Shown here: positions 1-11,514 of the stretch, piece after piece
How positions within the stretch are numbered: position 1 is the stretch's first letter
How the letters are laid out: the number at the start of each line of letters is the position of its first letter
Assembly (NCBI GenBank): GCA_018398575.1
Contig: JAGTXZ010000009.1
Coordinates: 1,240,001 to 1,304,000, forward strand
DNA: 64,000 nucleotides
Reading direction: 5' to 3'
DNA from: Ampelomyces quisqualis
Lineage: Eukaryota; Ascomycota; Dothideomycetes; Pleosporales; Phaeosphaeriaceae
The notes under the pieces: generated by a model
Database searches by the model: none
What the model saw: only the letters and a program-made list of their open reading frames with translations
What the model was told of the DNA's origin: nothing
Program-made: the position numbers and the translations under genes

Positions 1-1137
1 TGTGAAGCAATTAGGGCAGCACTCCAGGAGACCGGCGACGACGTATTGGAGATTGGACACTATGCGACTCAAGTGACGCTGGACATCATTGGCCTTGCAG
101 GACTCGGTCGTGATATCGGATCCCTGCGAAACAGTGAAGATGAGCTCATCAAAAACTATGAAGAAATTCTAGAGCCCACGTCTGAGAAGGCTGTGCACTT
201 CCTATTGCATCTGATCTTCTCCGAGAAGCTCATCAAGATGCTACCATGGAAGGTGAATGAGCGAGTCCGAGTCACGACTGCAAATTTGAAGGCCATTTGT
301 GCAGATTTCGTGGCACAGAAGAGATCTAATATGAAGCTTGAAAGCCAAGAAAGTGGCGATATACTTTCGATTATGATTCAAAGTAATAACTTTTCTGATG
401 CCAACCTAGTCGACCAATTGCTCACCTTTCTGGCTGCTGGGTAAGTTTTTGTCCCTTTCAAGACTGAAATTGTTCTGTTACAGTCTTTCAAACGGACTTG
501 CGCTAACACTTCCAGCCATGAGACAACTTCTTCCGCTCTTACTTGGTCCTCATACCTCTTGTCAAAGCATCCAGCTGCGCAAATACGACTACGAGAGGAG
601 ATCCACAAAAACATTCCAGACCCATCGGTCCTCTCGAACGCAACCACGGACATAGTAAGCCTTCTTGAAGGCATGCCATATCTCAACGCTGTCTGCAACG
701 AAGTACTTCGCTTGTTCCCGACAGTTCCCATTACCGCACGTATCACGATCCGGGATACTATGATAGCCGGCCAATTCATACCGAAAAACACAGTTTTGAT
801 GATCATTCCATGGGCCATCAATCGCAATCCCAAACTCTGGGGACCAGACTCGGAAGACTTTGTGCCTGAGCGTTGGATCGACCAGACTGGACGCGCAACT
901 ATGAGCGGTGGCGCGGGCAGCAACTACTCTTTTCTCACGTTTCTCCACGGTCCTCGTAGCTGTATAGGCGAGCGTTTTGCTCGTGCAGAGCTTCGATCAC
1001 TTTTAGCAGCTCTGGTCGGTTTTTTTGAGCTCCAGATGGCCGATCCCAACGAGGAGATTGTGGTTGGGGGCACGATCACGAGTAAGCCGATGAATGGTAT
1101 GAAGCTGAAGTTGAAACCAGTTGATTGGAGTTGTTGA
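1..1137 (+). CDS. Cytochrome P450, C-terminal part (5' end outside window)
   Basis: Heme-thiolate monooxygenase, presumably anchored in the ER membrane and working with NADPH-P450 reductase. The reading frame is open from base 1, so the N-terminus and membrane anchor lie upstream. Exons are 1-440 and 516-1137; the 75-nt intron (GTAAGT...CCAG) splits a Gly codon inside the I-helix. Joining the exons gives the oxygen-binding motif AGHETTS, then the K-helix ExxR as EVLR, the PERW motif, and the heme-binding loop FLHGPRSCIG with the Cys thiolate ligand. The chain ends 55 residues or so after that loop, which is normal. All catalytic motifs are intact, so the visible part looks functional. It resembles fungal P450s of the CYP3/CYP5-like clan; the substrate cannot be told from sequence. 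Next downstream is a dead SDR, hinting at a former metabolic cluster. Confidence 0.93.
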
Positions 1138-1589
1138 TTTGAAATGGCTTGCCTGGATCCAATGGAGGACACAAACAGATCACGGTGTCACTAATAGCCA
1201 CGCGAAGCTGTAATCGTAGCACATTCTCTGCAGCTTGATCGTAGTTTTCCATGCTATCAAACCGACTCCTCGTTCGCGAAATTAACCATTTTGGGTTAGC
1301 TAGATCTTTCACTAACGTACCCCGCGAGCAACTTTAGCTCCCGAGGCCGAGTGCCCATATTGTATTGTAGTGCGCTCGGTACCTAAGAACTATGCGGGGA
1401 TCAACCAACAGGAACAAGACCCTGGGAAAGCCACGTTGGAGTACGTGGTCGTGTAGTGGTACAACTCGCGACGACGATGCCGTATGCAGACGTCCTATGC
1501 AACAGTCGTATATATAGCTGTTGGAATTAGCATTGGACCGTCACAATCCATACCAGTCCTGGCTGGAGTGGGCGTGCTCCGATAAACCC
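1138..1589. other. Intergenic, P450 to SDR relic
   Basis: No coding signal recognised. It holds the 3' flank of the P450 gene and a TATA-like stretch (TATATATAG, near 1510) about 80 bases before the first recognisable SDR residues, which may be the relic promoter of that gene. Confidence 0.4.
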
Positions 1590-2430
1590 ACGTAGCTCTA
1601 AACAGTCTGGTGGAACAATTGGCAACTATTCGGAAGATCAGGCGCAGCTTTAACGTTTGGCCGAGGAAAAGAGAAGCTAGTCATCAAAGCGGGCGGTAGC
1701 TCTAGATTTGGGTACGACATGGTGAAGGGGTTTTACAAGCCTGCTAGAGTCGTCGTGTTGGACATTTCCGCGTTTCCAGCAGAGTTGGCGAGGCGCACGT
1801 TTTGCACTGATCTTGATCATGTCACGCCTCGGATTTGCTGACTGAAACTGGTGGCCGACGTGTACTTTTATAGATGCGTTGTCACAGACGTAGGCTGGCG
1901 AAAATCTATCCAAGGAAATCGGCCAGGCGTACGGAGAGGCGACAGTACTGATAAACAATGCGGGTATTGGCATGGGAAAGACGGTGCTCGACGTAGAGGA
2001 TACGTTGCTACAAACCCATGATTAAAACTAACAATAGGTCCAGACGAGTAATGCGACTGCGAAAAGCTCCTCCAAGTCAGTTTTACTTCACACCTTGTCC
2101 TGATACGTGAGTTCCTACCGGGTATGCAGCGGTAGGATAAGGGCCACATCGTCACGATTACATCTATGGCTTTCTTCGTTGTGCGCCAGAACCCCTTGAT
2201 TACTGTTGCCCGGAGGCGGGCGCATTATATATTAGTGAGGGTACGTCATCGCGAACTAGATTCCGTCGAGATAAAAATGCAGCCATTGACAAGAATCCGG
2301 AATGTGTGCTGGATGCCTTACGAGATATCACGGTGGGGAAAGGATTTGTACCAACTCCATCAATCATCATGGCATTAGACAGGCATCCTCAAAGGTGGCC
2401 AAGAGCATCTTGCCAAGTACGGCGTTGTTT
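1590..2430 (+). pseudogene. Short-chain dehydrogenase/reductase relic
   Basis: Degenerate NAD(P)-dependent oxidoreductase of the SDR superfamily, resembling the RDH10/17-beta-HSD-like membrane SDRs. Family landmarks appear in order but in different frames. Near 1690-1720 is a decayed cofactor loop (GGSSRFGYDMVKGF, where GGSSGxG is expected). Then come a beta-strand RVVVLDIS (about 1747-1770), the run FYRCVVTDVG (about 1867-1896), the structural motif VLINNAGIGMGK (about 1945-1980), and GHIVTITSMA (about 2141-2170), which precedes the catalytic Ser. The YxxxK active site is not recognisable. A TGA ends the first frame near 1840, a frameshift lies near 1910, and a TAG interrupts before GHIVTI. 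The damage includes indels, so it is not pure RIP. Borders are approximate. Confidence 0.7.
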
Positions 2431-4913
2431 CCAATTCCCCGAGCAAAGTCAGCGACTGGGTGGCCAAGAGGAGAGTGAGACGGGATTGACAAGCGATATC
2501 GCCTTAGCGCATGCCTGGCAAAGGTGCTGTCGCGGTCAATTCGTGTTCGACATGCTGTACTCAGGTGTCATGTCGATAGCGTTTCTGTGTAAGGAGAAGT
2601 GGTTATTGTAGGTGGTATTCCCAGCATGAATTGACTTCGATTCGAAGGCCAATTCAGGACGGCTGTATGCATGCAATGTTGTGGTACCACAGAAAGCAGG
2701 TGGATGCTTTTTTCCAAGGCTCAGATAAGACCACAGCGGTAGACAGGAAGTGGGAATTGCCGATACCCAGAGTTGGCAATAAATTCATCCATGGCGGCGT
2801 ACCCAACAAGAGCGCAATGCGTGTTTGTCGTCGGACACGTTTCGCACACTTGGATGCGATAACGGTTGGAGGTTCCAAGTTCCAACGTTGGCGAGGAAGC
2901 GGGCCCAGCCGGACGCTTTTTTTCGACAATCAGACCATGGTCCATGGATACGTGTGAGGTGGTGCCCCTCCGCAGGTGCGAAAACGATCAGCTGCAGGAA
3001 TGCCCGGCCGGCACCTCGCCGCGGAGAGCACGAAAGTCCTGCGGTTGAATATTGGAGAGGGTCGCAGTGTCGCACAGGACAAGGAGACCAGAGACGTGTG
3101 ATAGGTTGGAATGCGTTCCGCGGTACCCGCCTATTAGAAGACGGCGCAATGTTTCCTGCCGCCCTGTTCAATTCCGTGTGAGAGCAAGACGGCCACACGT
3201 GGTACAATCGTGTCTTGCCGTAATCCACAAGACTGTGCTGCTTGCCTCGCATGTGTGAGATATCTGTAGTGCTCTGGCCATCGATGCGTCGGGTCCCGCG
3301 ATTCATACTGCGTCTCATCCGCGGGCCTTGGTATTACGGTATCGGTACAGTATCGATACGGAGTTGTGGTTTATGCAAGCACGTGAATCTGGGTTACCAT
3401 GGCCTGTGTCTGGTCAGCTTGGTGGGAGCGGGTCTGCCGTTCCTGTAACAAGAGCCGATCGTGCCTGATGTAGTTAGCGTAACAGACGCTGACACGGTAT
3501 GAGATCTAGTATGGTATCTGATACGATACAGCATATACAGTCTCCTCGAGCATGGATACGCTATCGGTCCATCTCTAACGAGCGCACATCCACACCGTAC
3601 ATGTTCTCCACAAGGGCAAACGCCCAGGGCTCTGAAATCGATGATCGATGCCGAGCTTCCCATTTGGTACGTGAGCAGTTCATCTCCGGTACCTTCGTCT
3701 GCTGTCGTTCATACGTGGAACCTCCGTGTGCAGGCGCACGATACATGGCCTAGCATCATTTCAACCCGGGCCTCGAGTAAGGTGATGCGGCTGGACTAAT
3801 ACAGAGACTTCGCAGGGACGACATGTGCTGGATGCGTTCGTGATGTGACCCGCAAAATATCTTGTTTCTTCAAGGTTGCTCGGTTTCGGCTAACGACAGC
3901 ACAGCCGCATAGTATAACGCTTTCGAACTGGCTAGTTGTGGCCATTTCAATGCTCTTCTGATCGACTGTTCACCCTCAACGCTTTCCCGTCTGCCGTGTA
4001 ACTCTGTTGCTAGGCCTCCATCAAACAGTGTTTTCTCTAGCTCTGTGATGACGGTGATTCGACATGCTTGGTGGCGGCTTCGTTACCGGGTGGAGTGACG
4101 TAGCGAGCCGCGGAGCGACACCGGGTAAGAACAGAGAAATTGCAGGCAGAATTGTAAGCTGGGCTTGACCAGCCCTACCTCATCTCATGGGAATGGAGAT
4201 TTGGCGTGGTGCACCATGCTCTTCTCCAGATGCACAGCTTCGACGAACCTGATCTTGAGTGAAGTGTTACTGAAGGAATGAGATGCACTAAGAGAATGTA
4301 CAACGTATAGCATCCTCACAGGAATGAATCGAGAATCCGGCAGAGCACACAGGGTGTCAGTCCGATAGACAGAGATTGCACGAAAGGTCGGGTCTTGCCC
4401 GAGTGATTGGTGTTGTGAAGTGCCCCACTGGATCCTGTACGCCACGGCGTCTTCTGCAAAGTATGGCTTTCTGGAAAACGTGTGATCATGTGCGACATAT
4501 CAATGCGTGCTCTGCAATCCAGGTCTGGAAGCGATCGCCCTTTGTCATGACGTGGAAAGCCTCGCCACGCTAACATCGAGCTCCAGGCGCAGAGTCTACG
4601 CCAGCGTTCAGCACGACGATTGACAACTCGCGCAGCTTGTCCGCCCAGTCACAGCAGATGCTATGGGATTCCCAATCTTTTGAAGTTGAATGCGGAGTTG
4701 TGCTTGAGAGACATTCCCTGGCTGGGGTTGCCTGTGACTGTAATCATCGACGTCTGCCAGAGGTTACACAGCACTGGATCCACCTTCGTAGGTCGCAGGC
4801 GCTACCACAAGATCGACTGCTCTTCGAGTATTTCATATGGAGAAGACACCACACCATCGAAGAGTGCCCAAGTCGCAGCCTGGAATCGAATTTTCGTCCA
4901 CGGTCCCTGGATC
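2431..4913. other. Gene-poor stretch, no recognisable feature
   Basis: About 2.5 kb of middling base composition. Open frames on both strands are short, overlap one another and show no family motif. It may hold further decayed relics like the SDR upstream, but I could not match any segment to a family. The last few hundred bases should include the promoter of the Zn2Cys6 gene. Confidence 0.4.
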
Positions 4914-5794
4914 ATGTCTTTCAGTAATGTTCCCCTTGGAAACGGATACGACCCGTCGAAAGTCCCAGCCCGGCCCGCAGTTGCAATTCCGCGCGTGCAG
5001 AGAGTGGAGCAAGGAAAACATGCGACGGCTAGGAGACGTCGTGTCCTGCGAGCATGTATGCCAGTAAGTTAATACCACTGGCCCTCATACCAGAGATGCT
5101 ATCATTTTTCGTTGTGGTGTGTATGCGACTAGTTGATCGCTAACAAGGCATTTCTGGGAGTAGTGCCGTGGTCAGAAGATGAGATGCAACGGCGTTGCAC
5201 CAGTCTGCGAAAGGTGTGCTGCCAACAATACGCAATGCGTGTACAATCTGCCTCGGAAGGATCGCTTGAAGATGTACGTATAATCTGGTCGGAAACGACA
5301 AGACTGGTAGCTCATAGTGCAAAGTATGGCCGCTATCTGTGATTCTATGGCGGACACAATGCGTGCAATCCATCCAAACGCCAATGAGGATGATAAGATG
5401 AGGATCGAGCGTGACCTCAAAGCAGTACGTGACGGCCCAATGGCAGTGGTGCGAGTACTGGTCTTTGTCTACTAACACACATTAGCTGGATGAAGCGACC
5501 TCCGCTCCCCAAATGCAACCGATCACGTCTGCGATGACAGACACAACGAGTTCGAACTCCCCAGATGGCAAAGACAGCTATGGCATGGACCGACAGCAGG
5601 ACAGTGGTGGGCTGTATCCGGACACGGCACCAGCATACGCGGGAGTCATGCCAGCGTTTTTGACTGAGCACGTGTCAGTTGGGAACCCAATGGAGTATCT
5701 TACCTATGACGAGGTTGTGGCGAATTCCAGTGCTGAGTACTTGGGTGATTGGGACCTAAGCAACATTTATCCCATTTACCACGATGATTCGTAA
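4914..5794 (+). CDS. Small Zn2Cys6 binuclear-cluster transcription factor
   Basis: Fungal Gal4-type DNA-binding protein, expected in the nucleus. Exons were inferred as 4914-5063, 5164-5273, 5325-5424 and 5486-5794, giving 222 residues. All introns are GT...AG; those at 5064-5163 and 5425-5485 contain CTAAC branch sites. The cluster exists only after splicing exon 1 to exon 2: Cys48-x2-Cys51-x6-Cys58-x6-Cys65-x2-Cys68-x6-Cys75, with CRGQKMRCNG and a basic stretch RRRRVLRAC before it. This is the canonical spacing. The rest is short, Ser/Asp-rich and acidic at the C-terminus (ends YPIYHDDS); there is no fungal_trans middle-homology domain, so the protein is far below the usual 500-900 residues. 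The second intron is only 51 nt and its acceptor (CAAAG) is the least certain junction. It may regulate the neighbouring P450/SDR. Confidence 0.78.
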
Positions 5795-7368
5795 ACACAG
5801 AGAGGCGGATAGAGGGTCTTGACTTTTCTTTTCTTTATGGTATGGGGTGGTGTTGTTGTATGTGGGATGTTCAAGGTAAAGGGACAATTTTGTTACTGTT
5901 GCGTGGACCAGGCAGATTCGTTAGGTCGAGCACAAATTGGAATGATATATCGTACGTCCATTGGAACTGCTACGCTGTATTTTTCTTAGCAGATGAAGAC
6001 GACATCATTAATATTGTTGTCGATTGCGTGAAGTTAAATAATAGGTACATACCGTCTGTTACGACTGTACGGCTGTACGGCTGTACATAGAGCGGAATTA
6101 TTAAGAGGAAGAAGCGCGGTATTTGGCTGGTTCAGTTATACTAAAAGGTGCGAAATCTCAGATTGGTACACGCGGGCCCTTTACATATACCACATGCTGG
6201 TAGCACAGCGTAGTGGACCATATCCCGCACCGGAAACCTGCCTGTACAAACGAACCAAATTGGCCGTGGCGCATGACAGCCAAAGCATGTAGGCTACAAG
6301 TCAGGTCCTAAAAAGGAATTCCGCGCAACGTGGGTTCATTGACGGAAATATTGTCCGGAGCAAATCACGGCTTTTCTTTCTCAAACATCACATCCTTTCA
6401 GCTACCCATGCACACATTACCGAACGATGATCATTATCCATGCAGTATGCAGATAATGGTTCGATTATGTTACACAGTTAAACGGTCCTGTAGTCTAGAT
6501 CAATAAATACACCACGGTTGTTGTACCCAACAGCGGAGACGACATCGACTCAACCGATATTGCTGCCTCCGTAACATTTCTGGACTTTCTTCATCCACGA
6601 ATATAATCTACCAGGTGGAATGAAGGAGTCGCGTGGATCCGAGCGCCTGCCAGCGTTTTCTCTTCGAAGACAAGCCTACGCCAAAGCGGAGTATGGAAAA
6701 GCCGACAGCTGTGACGCCTCCATGTTTCATTCTCGTTACGAGACCTCGATCGGGCGCAAAAAGGGCCTGTGATTTCAGAACGGGTAGATGCTCTGAACGC
6801 TGTGGAGCATGGTTGGAAAAGTCCAGGCCAGCGGCTCATGCGCACAGCACAGTCTACATCTGTGCAGGGAGTTGCATGAACCGGTCAAGGCATCCGAATA
6901 AAGACAGTTTTCTTGACCGTGAGCTTCGGCCATGTCAGGAGCACCCGCGTAGTGTAGGACCACTGGTCGTGCGACTGGAATCGGGTCGTGAAGTTCGGAT
7001 ACGAAAACGAGATTCGTGTATGTACATGAGTCGAAGAGTCATGTTTGATTAACCAAATGCGCGGGGAAAACTCAAGGTAGATGGCCATGCTTTGAGCACC
7101 AGCTCGAAAAGGTAGCAAGATACCGTGAGTTTCTGTGGAACCAGTCAGCATGCATAAGCATCGACGATGATGTGTGTAGGCGTAGACCCTCCATTCAGCA
7201 GTCTTGCGCCATGTATGTGCTGAAACTGCAGCAAAGCACTATTGTATTGGAACTGAACACTTGCGCCTAGGTCAAGCTCCAACACATGCCATTGCGAGTG
7301 ACCATGTGGATCCAGTAAGACATGGGCATGTCTGGCCCTGTCATGAGGTGCAGCCACAGAATTGAGTC
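5795..7368. other. Intergenic, 1.6 kb
   Basis: No gene supported. It lies between the Zn2Cys6 gene and the convergent FAD-oxidoreductase gene, so it holds both 3' flanks. A short repeat of GTACGGCT-like units occurs near 6065-6087. Open frames here are short and lack motifs. Confidence 0.5.
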
Positions 7369-8958
7369 TCACAAGGCTTTCTTGTCCTCCACCTTCCAAC
7401 TTGTCGGCTTTGCGTGCGTTCCTTGCAGTGAATCCAGGATCCTTTCTACATATTGGATGCAGAAATTTAGCACCAGGATGATGAGCCTTGCCACATGATC
7501 CTTCCAACACAGTGTTGGGCTTACACCTCTACTGAACTTGGCATTTTGAACGGTCCAAGGCACACTTCCGCCGAGCCTTAAGCCTACATTCATTCCACTG
7601 CTAAACCCATCCTCATGGAAGCCATACCCAGTCCATGCACCAGCGTACCATACACCTCCCCTACCTTGGATGTTCTCCATTTGTTCTTGAGCAGCGATCA
7701 TACGCGCATTATAGAGGGGATGTCGGTATTCGTAGATTGCTTGCGTTGCGGATCGAGAAGGTGGTACCTGGGGGTTGAGCGTGACAAGAACGTCGGAAAA
7801 ATCAGAGACAGGTAGATCTTGCAGGATATTCATGTTATAGGTCAACGAGACGGTCTGCAAAGAGCCCGACGGTTGTGGATTCATGATGGTGGACTGAGGC
7901 GCAGCTGGCTTCGAGGTCGTGAGATAGTTCCAAGCGGACCACGCAGAACGACGTTTAGGCATGAGCGAAAGGTCTGAGTGGAGATATGCCGTATTAGGTG
8001 TTGTTTCAAAGGCTCCAAGGATTTCTCTCTCCTCTGCTGTCGCAGAAGCGGCTATAAGCTCATGAGCTTGGTCGCCATGGCAAGCTAGGACTATCTCATC
8101 GAAGGTTTCGATCTTTGTTTCCCCGTCGCGTTCGAGCTTGAGGTCTACACAATTTCCTCTCCGATTGATGCTTTTTACAGGTGTTCCGAAGCGCACGCGC
8201 ACGTTCTTGCAACTAGTGATAACGGCATCGATGTACCGTTGTGCCCCTCCTTTGACTGTTAGCCACGGTGGTCTCTCTGAGATTGTGGTAAGCAGATGAT
8301 GATTCCACATGAAGCGGATCAACGTTAGCGCAGGAAACTCGAGAGCACATTTGTCCGCGCCTGTACTCCAGACACAGGCTGTCATGGGAATCAGGTAATC
8401 GTCCCGGAAAGCGTCGGAGTATCCTTCTCTTTCCAGATATTGTCCAATGCTCGTTTCGGAGGAGATGGAGGCGCTAGAAGTTCCTGGTGCCACGGACAGA
8501 AGATCTAACGCGAATTGGTTGAAGCGGACTATATCAAAGATCATGCGCCAAAACGAGGGCTTGAATGCATTCTCAGGCTGAGCGAAAAGGGCACGAGCGG
8601 AGGTGCCGGACCATTCGAAAGCACCTGCGTCGCGCGAGATGCCAAAGGTCATCTCTGAGGGCGTGGTTTCAACGTGAAGCACTTTGAGGAACTCAATGAA
8701 GTTTGCTGAAGCATGTTAGTCTTGAGAATAGCAAGAGGAGCAGAAGGACGGACGATAGGTAGCGGTATTGAGGACGATGAAGCCGGTATCGACAGGTGTG
8801 CTTTTGCCCTTGTGAGTCCATGTGGCAGTATTCGTATGGCCACCCAGACGACTCTCTTTCTCAATGAGGTGGACCTCGTGGTGAGTGTTGCGCAGGGTCC
8901 AAAGAGCACCGAGGCCAGAGATGCCGCTGCCTACGATGGCTATGCGCTTCTTTTCCAT
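7369..8958 (-). CDS. FAD-dependent amine-oxidase-like oxidoreductase (COG2907 type)
   Basis: Flavoprotein of the amine-oxidase/protoporphyrinogen-oxidase fold. Exons on the minus strand are 8958-8754 and 8705-7369; the 48-nt intron has donor GTCCGT, branch CTAAC and acceptor TTCAG, and splits a Pro codon to give the run TATYPNFIEFLKV. The product is 513 residues. The N-terminal Rossmann dinucleotide loop is VGSGISGLGALW (residues about 9-20), followed by the acidic Glu of IEKESRLGGH and the GG-box. A C-terminal FAD contact is seen in YAGAWTGYGFHEDGFSSG. Proteins of this type often sit in bacteria next to cyclopropane-fatty-acid synthase genes; no such neighbour is seen here. The substrate is unknown. 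It is divergent from vti1, sharing about 480 bases of upstream DNA. Confidence 0.88.
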
Positions 8959-9438
8959 TGCGTGAGGATGTGCAGAAGTCTATTTTGGCGGGGGCATAGG
9001 GCCCCTTTGCACGTGCGTTGGAGGCGCACAGTTTTCACGATGATGGGATTGGACAACTGGAGGCCTATGCAAGCAAAACCGCAGTCGTGAGGTCATTGAT
9101 CCCGACGGGAAGGCTAGTCCCAGCTCGGATGTGGTGACGGTGGAGGGCAGCCGGCGGCGCACGTGACACGACAAGGTCATCCTTGGCGGCCGTGGGCTGC
9201 GAAGTATTGCCGACTGCCGACGCATAACACCACGCCGCAAACCACCGCCGCCCACCGCCCACGCGCAGCCGAAGCCTCTTGAAAGCAGCAGCTTGCGCAC
9301 CTGAGTCCCCTATCCGCCTGCCATCCGCCTGCTATCCGCCTGCCATCCGCCTGCTATCCGCCTGCCATCCGCCTGCCATCCGCCCCCCATCCGCCTGCCA
9401 TCCGCCCCCCATCTCTGCCGCTGCGGCGCCCTGGAACC
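8959..9438. promoter_or_regulatory. Divergent promoter region, FAD oxidoreductase / vti1
   Basis: The two start codons face away from each other across 480 bases, so both promoters must lie here. The half nearer vti1 is GC-rich and contains a tandem repeat (9312-9410). No clear TATA box was seen. Confidence 0.5.
9312..9410. repeat. 11-bp tandem repeat upstream of vti1
   Basis: Nine head-to-tail copies of ATCCGCCTGCY, the last position alternating C and T; two copies carry CCCCCC in place of CTGCC. The array ends 28 bases before the vti1 ATG, so it probably lies in the 5' leader or core promoter and is a likely length-polymorphic minisatellite. Confidence 0.9.
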
Positions 9439-10313
9439 ATGGCCAGCCTCATGGACGCGGATGCCGGCACCGAGCGCTTCAGTGGCTACGAGGCCGAGCT
9501 GAAGCTGGTGCAGGCCGATCTCAACCAGCAGCTGGAGCAAATCCAGGAAGCGACGGGCGAGCCCCGCAAGGCCGCCGTCAGCAAGGCAGAAAGGGCGCTG
9601 GAAGAGGCCGAAGAGCTGGTACGTGGGCGTGTGGGCGCGCGCATGCCACCACGGCAGGCCGCCACCGACGGCCATGCGCCGGCGAGCCGTCTAAGCTGAC
9701 GCCTCCGCAGATCGGCCAGATGCGCCTGGAGAAGGCGAACATCCCCGCGAACCTCAAGTCCAGGTTCAACTCGCGCTTCCGCAACTTTGAGCAGGACCTG
9801 GACACGACCAAGCGCAAGCTCGAGGCGTACACGTCGGACCGCAGCAAGCTCTTCGGAGATCGCTACACGGACAACCCGGACACAGATGCCCAGCTCGAGC
9901 AGCGCCAGCAACTGCTTTCCGGCACCGACCGCCTCAACAGGTCGTCGAACCGACTGCGCGAGTCGCAGAGAATCGCTCTCGAGACGGAGCAGATAGGCGC
10001 AGGGACCTTGGGTGACCTGCACCGACAGCGTGAGCAGATCACCAACACGAACGCGCGGCTGTTGGCGAGTGAGAGCTACACAGACCGAAGTATCAAGACA
10101 CTGAAAGGCATGGCCAGACGGTACGCCCCCTACCCACCTGGCACGTCCAGCTCCTGTTAATGAGGAGACGTAGCTGGGTGCCCCTGTGACACTAACGAAT
10201 CTGAGTGCTAACGGACGCTTTGCAGCATGGCCACCAACCGTATCATAACCGTTGCCATAATAACCGTTCTTGTTCTGCTCATCATGGCTGTCATTTACAG
10301 CAAATTCAGATGA
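9439..10313 (+). CDS. vti1: Vti1-family Qb-SNARE
   Basis: Vesicle-fusion SNARE acting in Golgi-endosome-vacuole traffic. Exons are 9439-9618, 9711-10120 and 10226-10313, giving 225 residues (yeast Vti1 is 217). The N-terminal half (about 8-110) is the three-helix Habc-type domain, here FSGYEAELKLVQADLNQQ onward with coiled-coil heptads. The SNARE motif runs about 130-195, with the zero-layer Gln in the segment LHRQREQI. Exon 3 encodes the tail anchor (ITVAIITVLVLLIMAVIY) and only four residues after it, as expected for a tail-anchored SNARE with a lumenal stub. The first intron starts GTACGT and ends CCGCAG; the second has branch GCTAAC and acceptor TTTGCAG and splits an Arg codon. Frame continuity across both junctions is exact. 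Function by family is secure. Confidence 0.94.
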
Positions 10314-11178
10314 TCGTACATTGTGTCGAGCGTTCGGGTACTGGCGTCTGGAGCACATTGTATAAGCTATCACTTGGTTAGGCATCCCAATGTCATTTGT
10401 CATCTTTCCAAAAATGTGGCCTGCGCCGCCTGGCAAACGTCTGCATTTGGGGAAACGTGACGCAAAGTACATGAAGCTGACAAGATAGCTTGTCTCGAGG
10501 CGAACTACATCCATCGACACACAACAACCGCGCCTTTGGAAAGCAAGCATGGGCCAATGCCCCGCAAAGCAATCTAATAGCATTCGTAGCCATGCAGCAA
10601 CTCGCTGTGGGGTGAAGAGTTTCCGGCTAATTTGTATTGCTGAAGTCCCGACCACAGTCCCACATCGTCAATCCACAATGCATGGCTCTGCCTGCACAGA
10701 ACATTGCCTGGCTGATATAAGCTTGGAAGTGCGATACTGTGAAACTGGGCATAATGGGTGTCCATCGGACATGATTGACAATTTGCGACGACTTGGACTG
10801 CGTTGTATTGTGTGCCCACGAGTATGGCTTGACTTGAGGTTACCAGTATGATCACTTCCAGGAAGACAAAGCCAGCCTTCATCAGTCGCCGATCTGCGTG
10901 CTGTAGGACGTTCGCTGTGACCACTTTCCAGTAGCTAGCTGTTCCCTGAAGTTCAGGGTATATAGACACGCTGCTTGGGTGAAAGTATACTTGTAGCCTC
11001 CAAAGCGGGCCGTGTATATCAATTGTATCTCTCATATCAGTGCTTTGCCCTATGAATGAAGACCATTGCGAGAATTCCGGAGAGGCCATGGCAAATTGCT
11101 CCAGGAGCGCAATGATGGTGATAGGTCACCGGTCCTGGTTTAGGTGGATGTGTCGATGTGTTGCAAGGAGCTTTATAT

Positions 11179-11217
11179 GAAAGTTGGGCTTGAAAGTTGG
11201 GCTTGAAAGTTGGGCTT
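11179..11217. repeat. Perfect 13-bp triplicate in promoter
   Basis: Three identical tandem copies of GAAAGTTGGGCTT, about 300 bases upstream of the DUF1996 start codon. It could be a cluster of regulator binding sites or simple slippage. Confidence 0.95.
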
Positions 11218-11413
11218 GAGATCCCGGCAAGTACTCCATACAAACAGGATTCAGCCAGCAAAGATCCCACAATTTACGTGGGGTCCATTCGTTCCACAGC
11301 ATTTTCATTAGTGGACGGCTTCAACAGCCTGGGCGTCTTCACCCTTGGGGAGTTCCAAGTGTCGAGCCAATATATCTACTTGCTTTTCCAAAGCGTATTC
11401 TCGCCAGAGACGA

Positions 11414-11419
11414 TATAAA
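11414..11419 (+). promoter_or_regulatory. TATA-like box of the DUF1996 gene
   Basis: TATAAA within GATATAAAGCC, 96 bases before the ATG at 11515, a plausible core-promoter distance in filamentous fungi. Confidence 0.5.
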
Positions 11420-11514
11420 GCCAGCACAGCATACTTGAGGAGTAGAAACGCATCAACTCTTGTTTCGCTTTTGGAGACAAGGGTGACTGCGCTTTACTCT
11501 CACACGACCTCGAC

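Larger units (their letters stand above)
10314..11514. other. Intergenic, 1.2 kb, vti1 to DUF1996 gene
   Basis: No gene supported; antisense open frames have no motif. It contains a perfect 13-bp triple repeat (11179-11217) and, near its end, a TATA-like box for the next gene. Confidence 0.5.

Noticed and set aside
2785..3318. 177-codon minus-strand open frame in the gene-poor stretch
   Set aside because: No motif, no splice context, odd composition (many Cys, Arg, His and Trp), and several equally long overlapping frames on the other strand.
9486..10655. 389-codon minus-strand open frame across vti1
   Set aside because: It is antisense to the three vti1 exons; its length comes from the high GC content and codon bias of the real gene.
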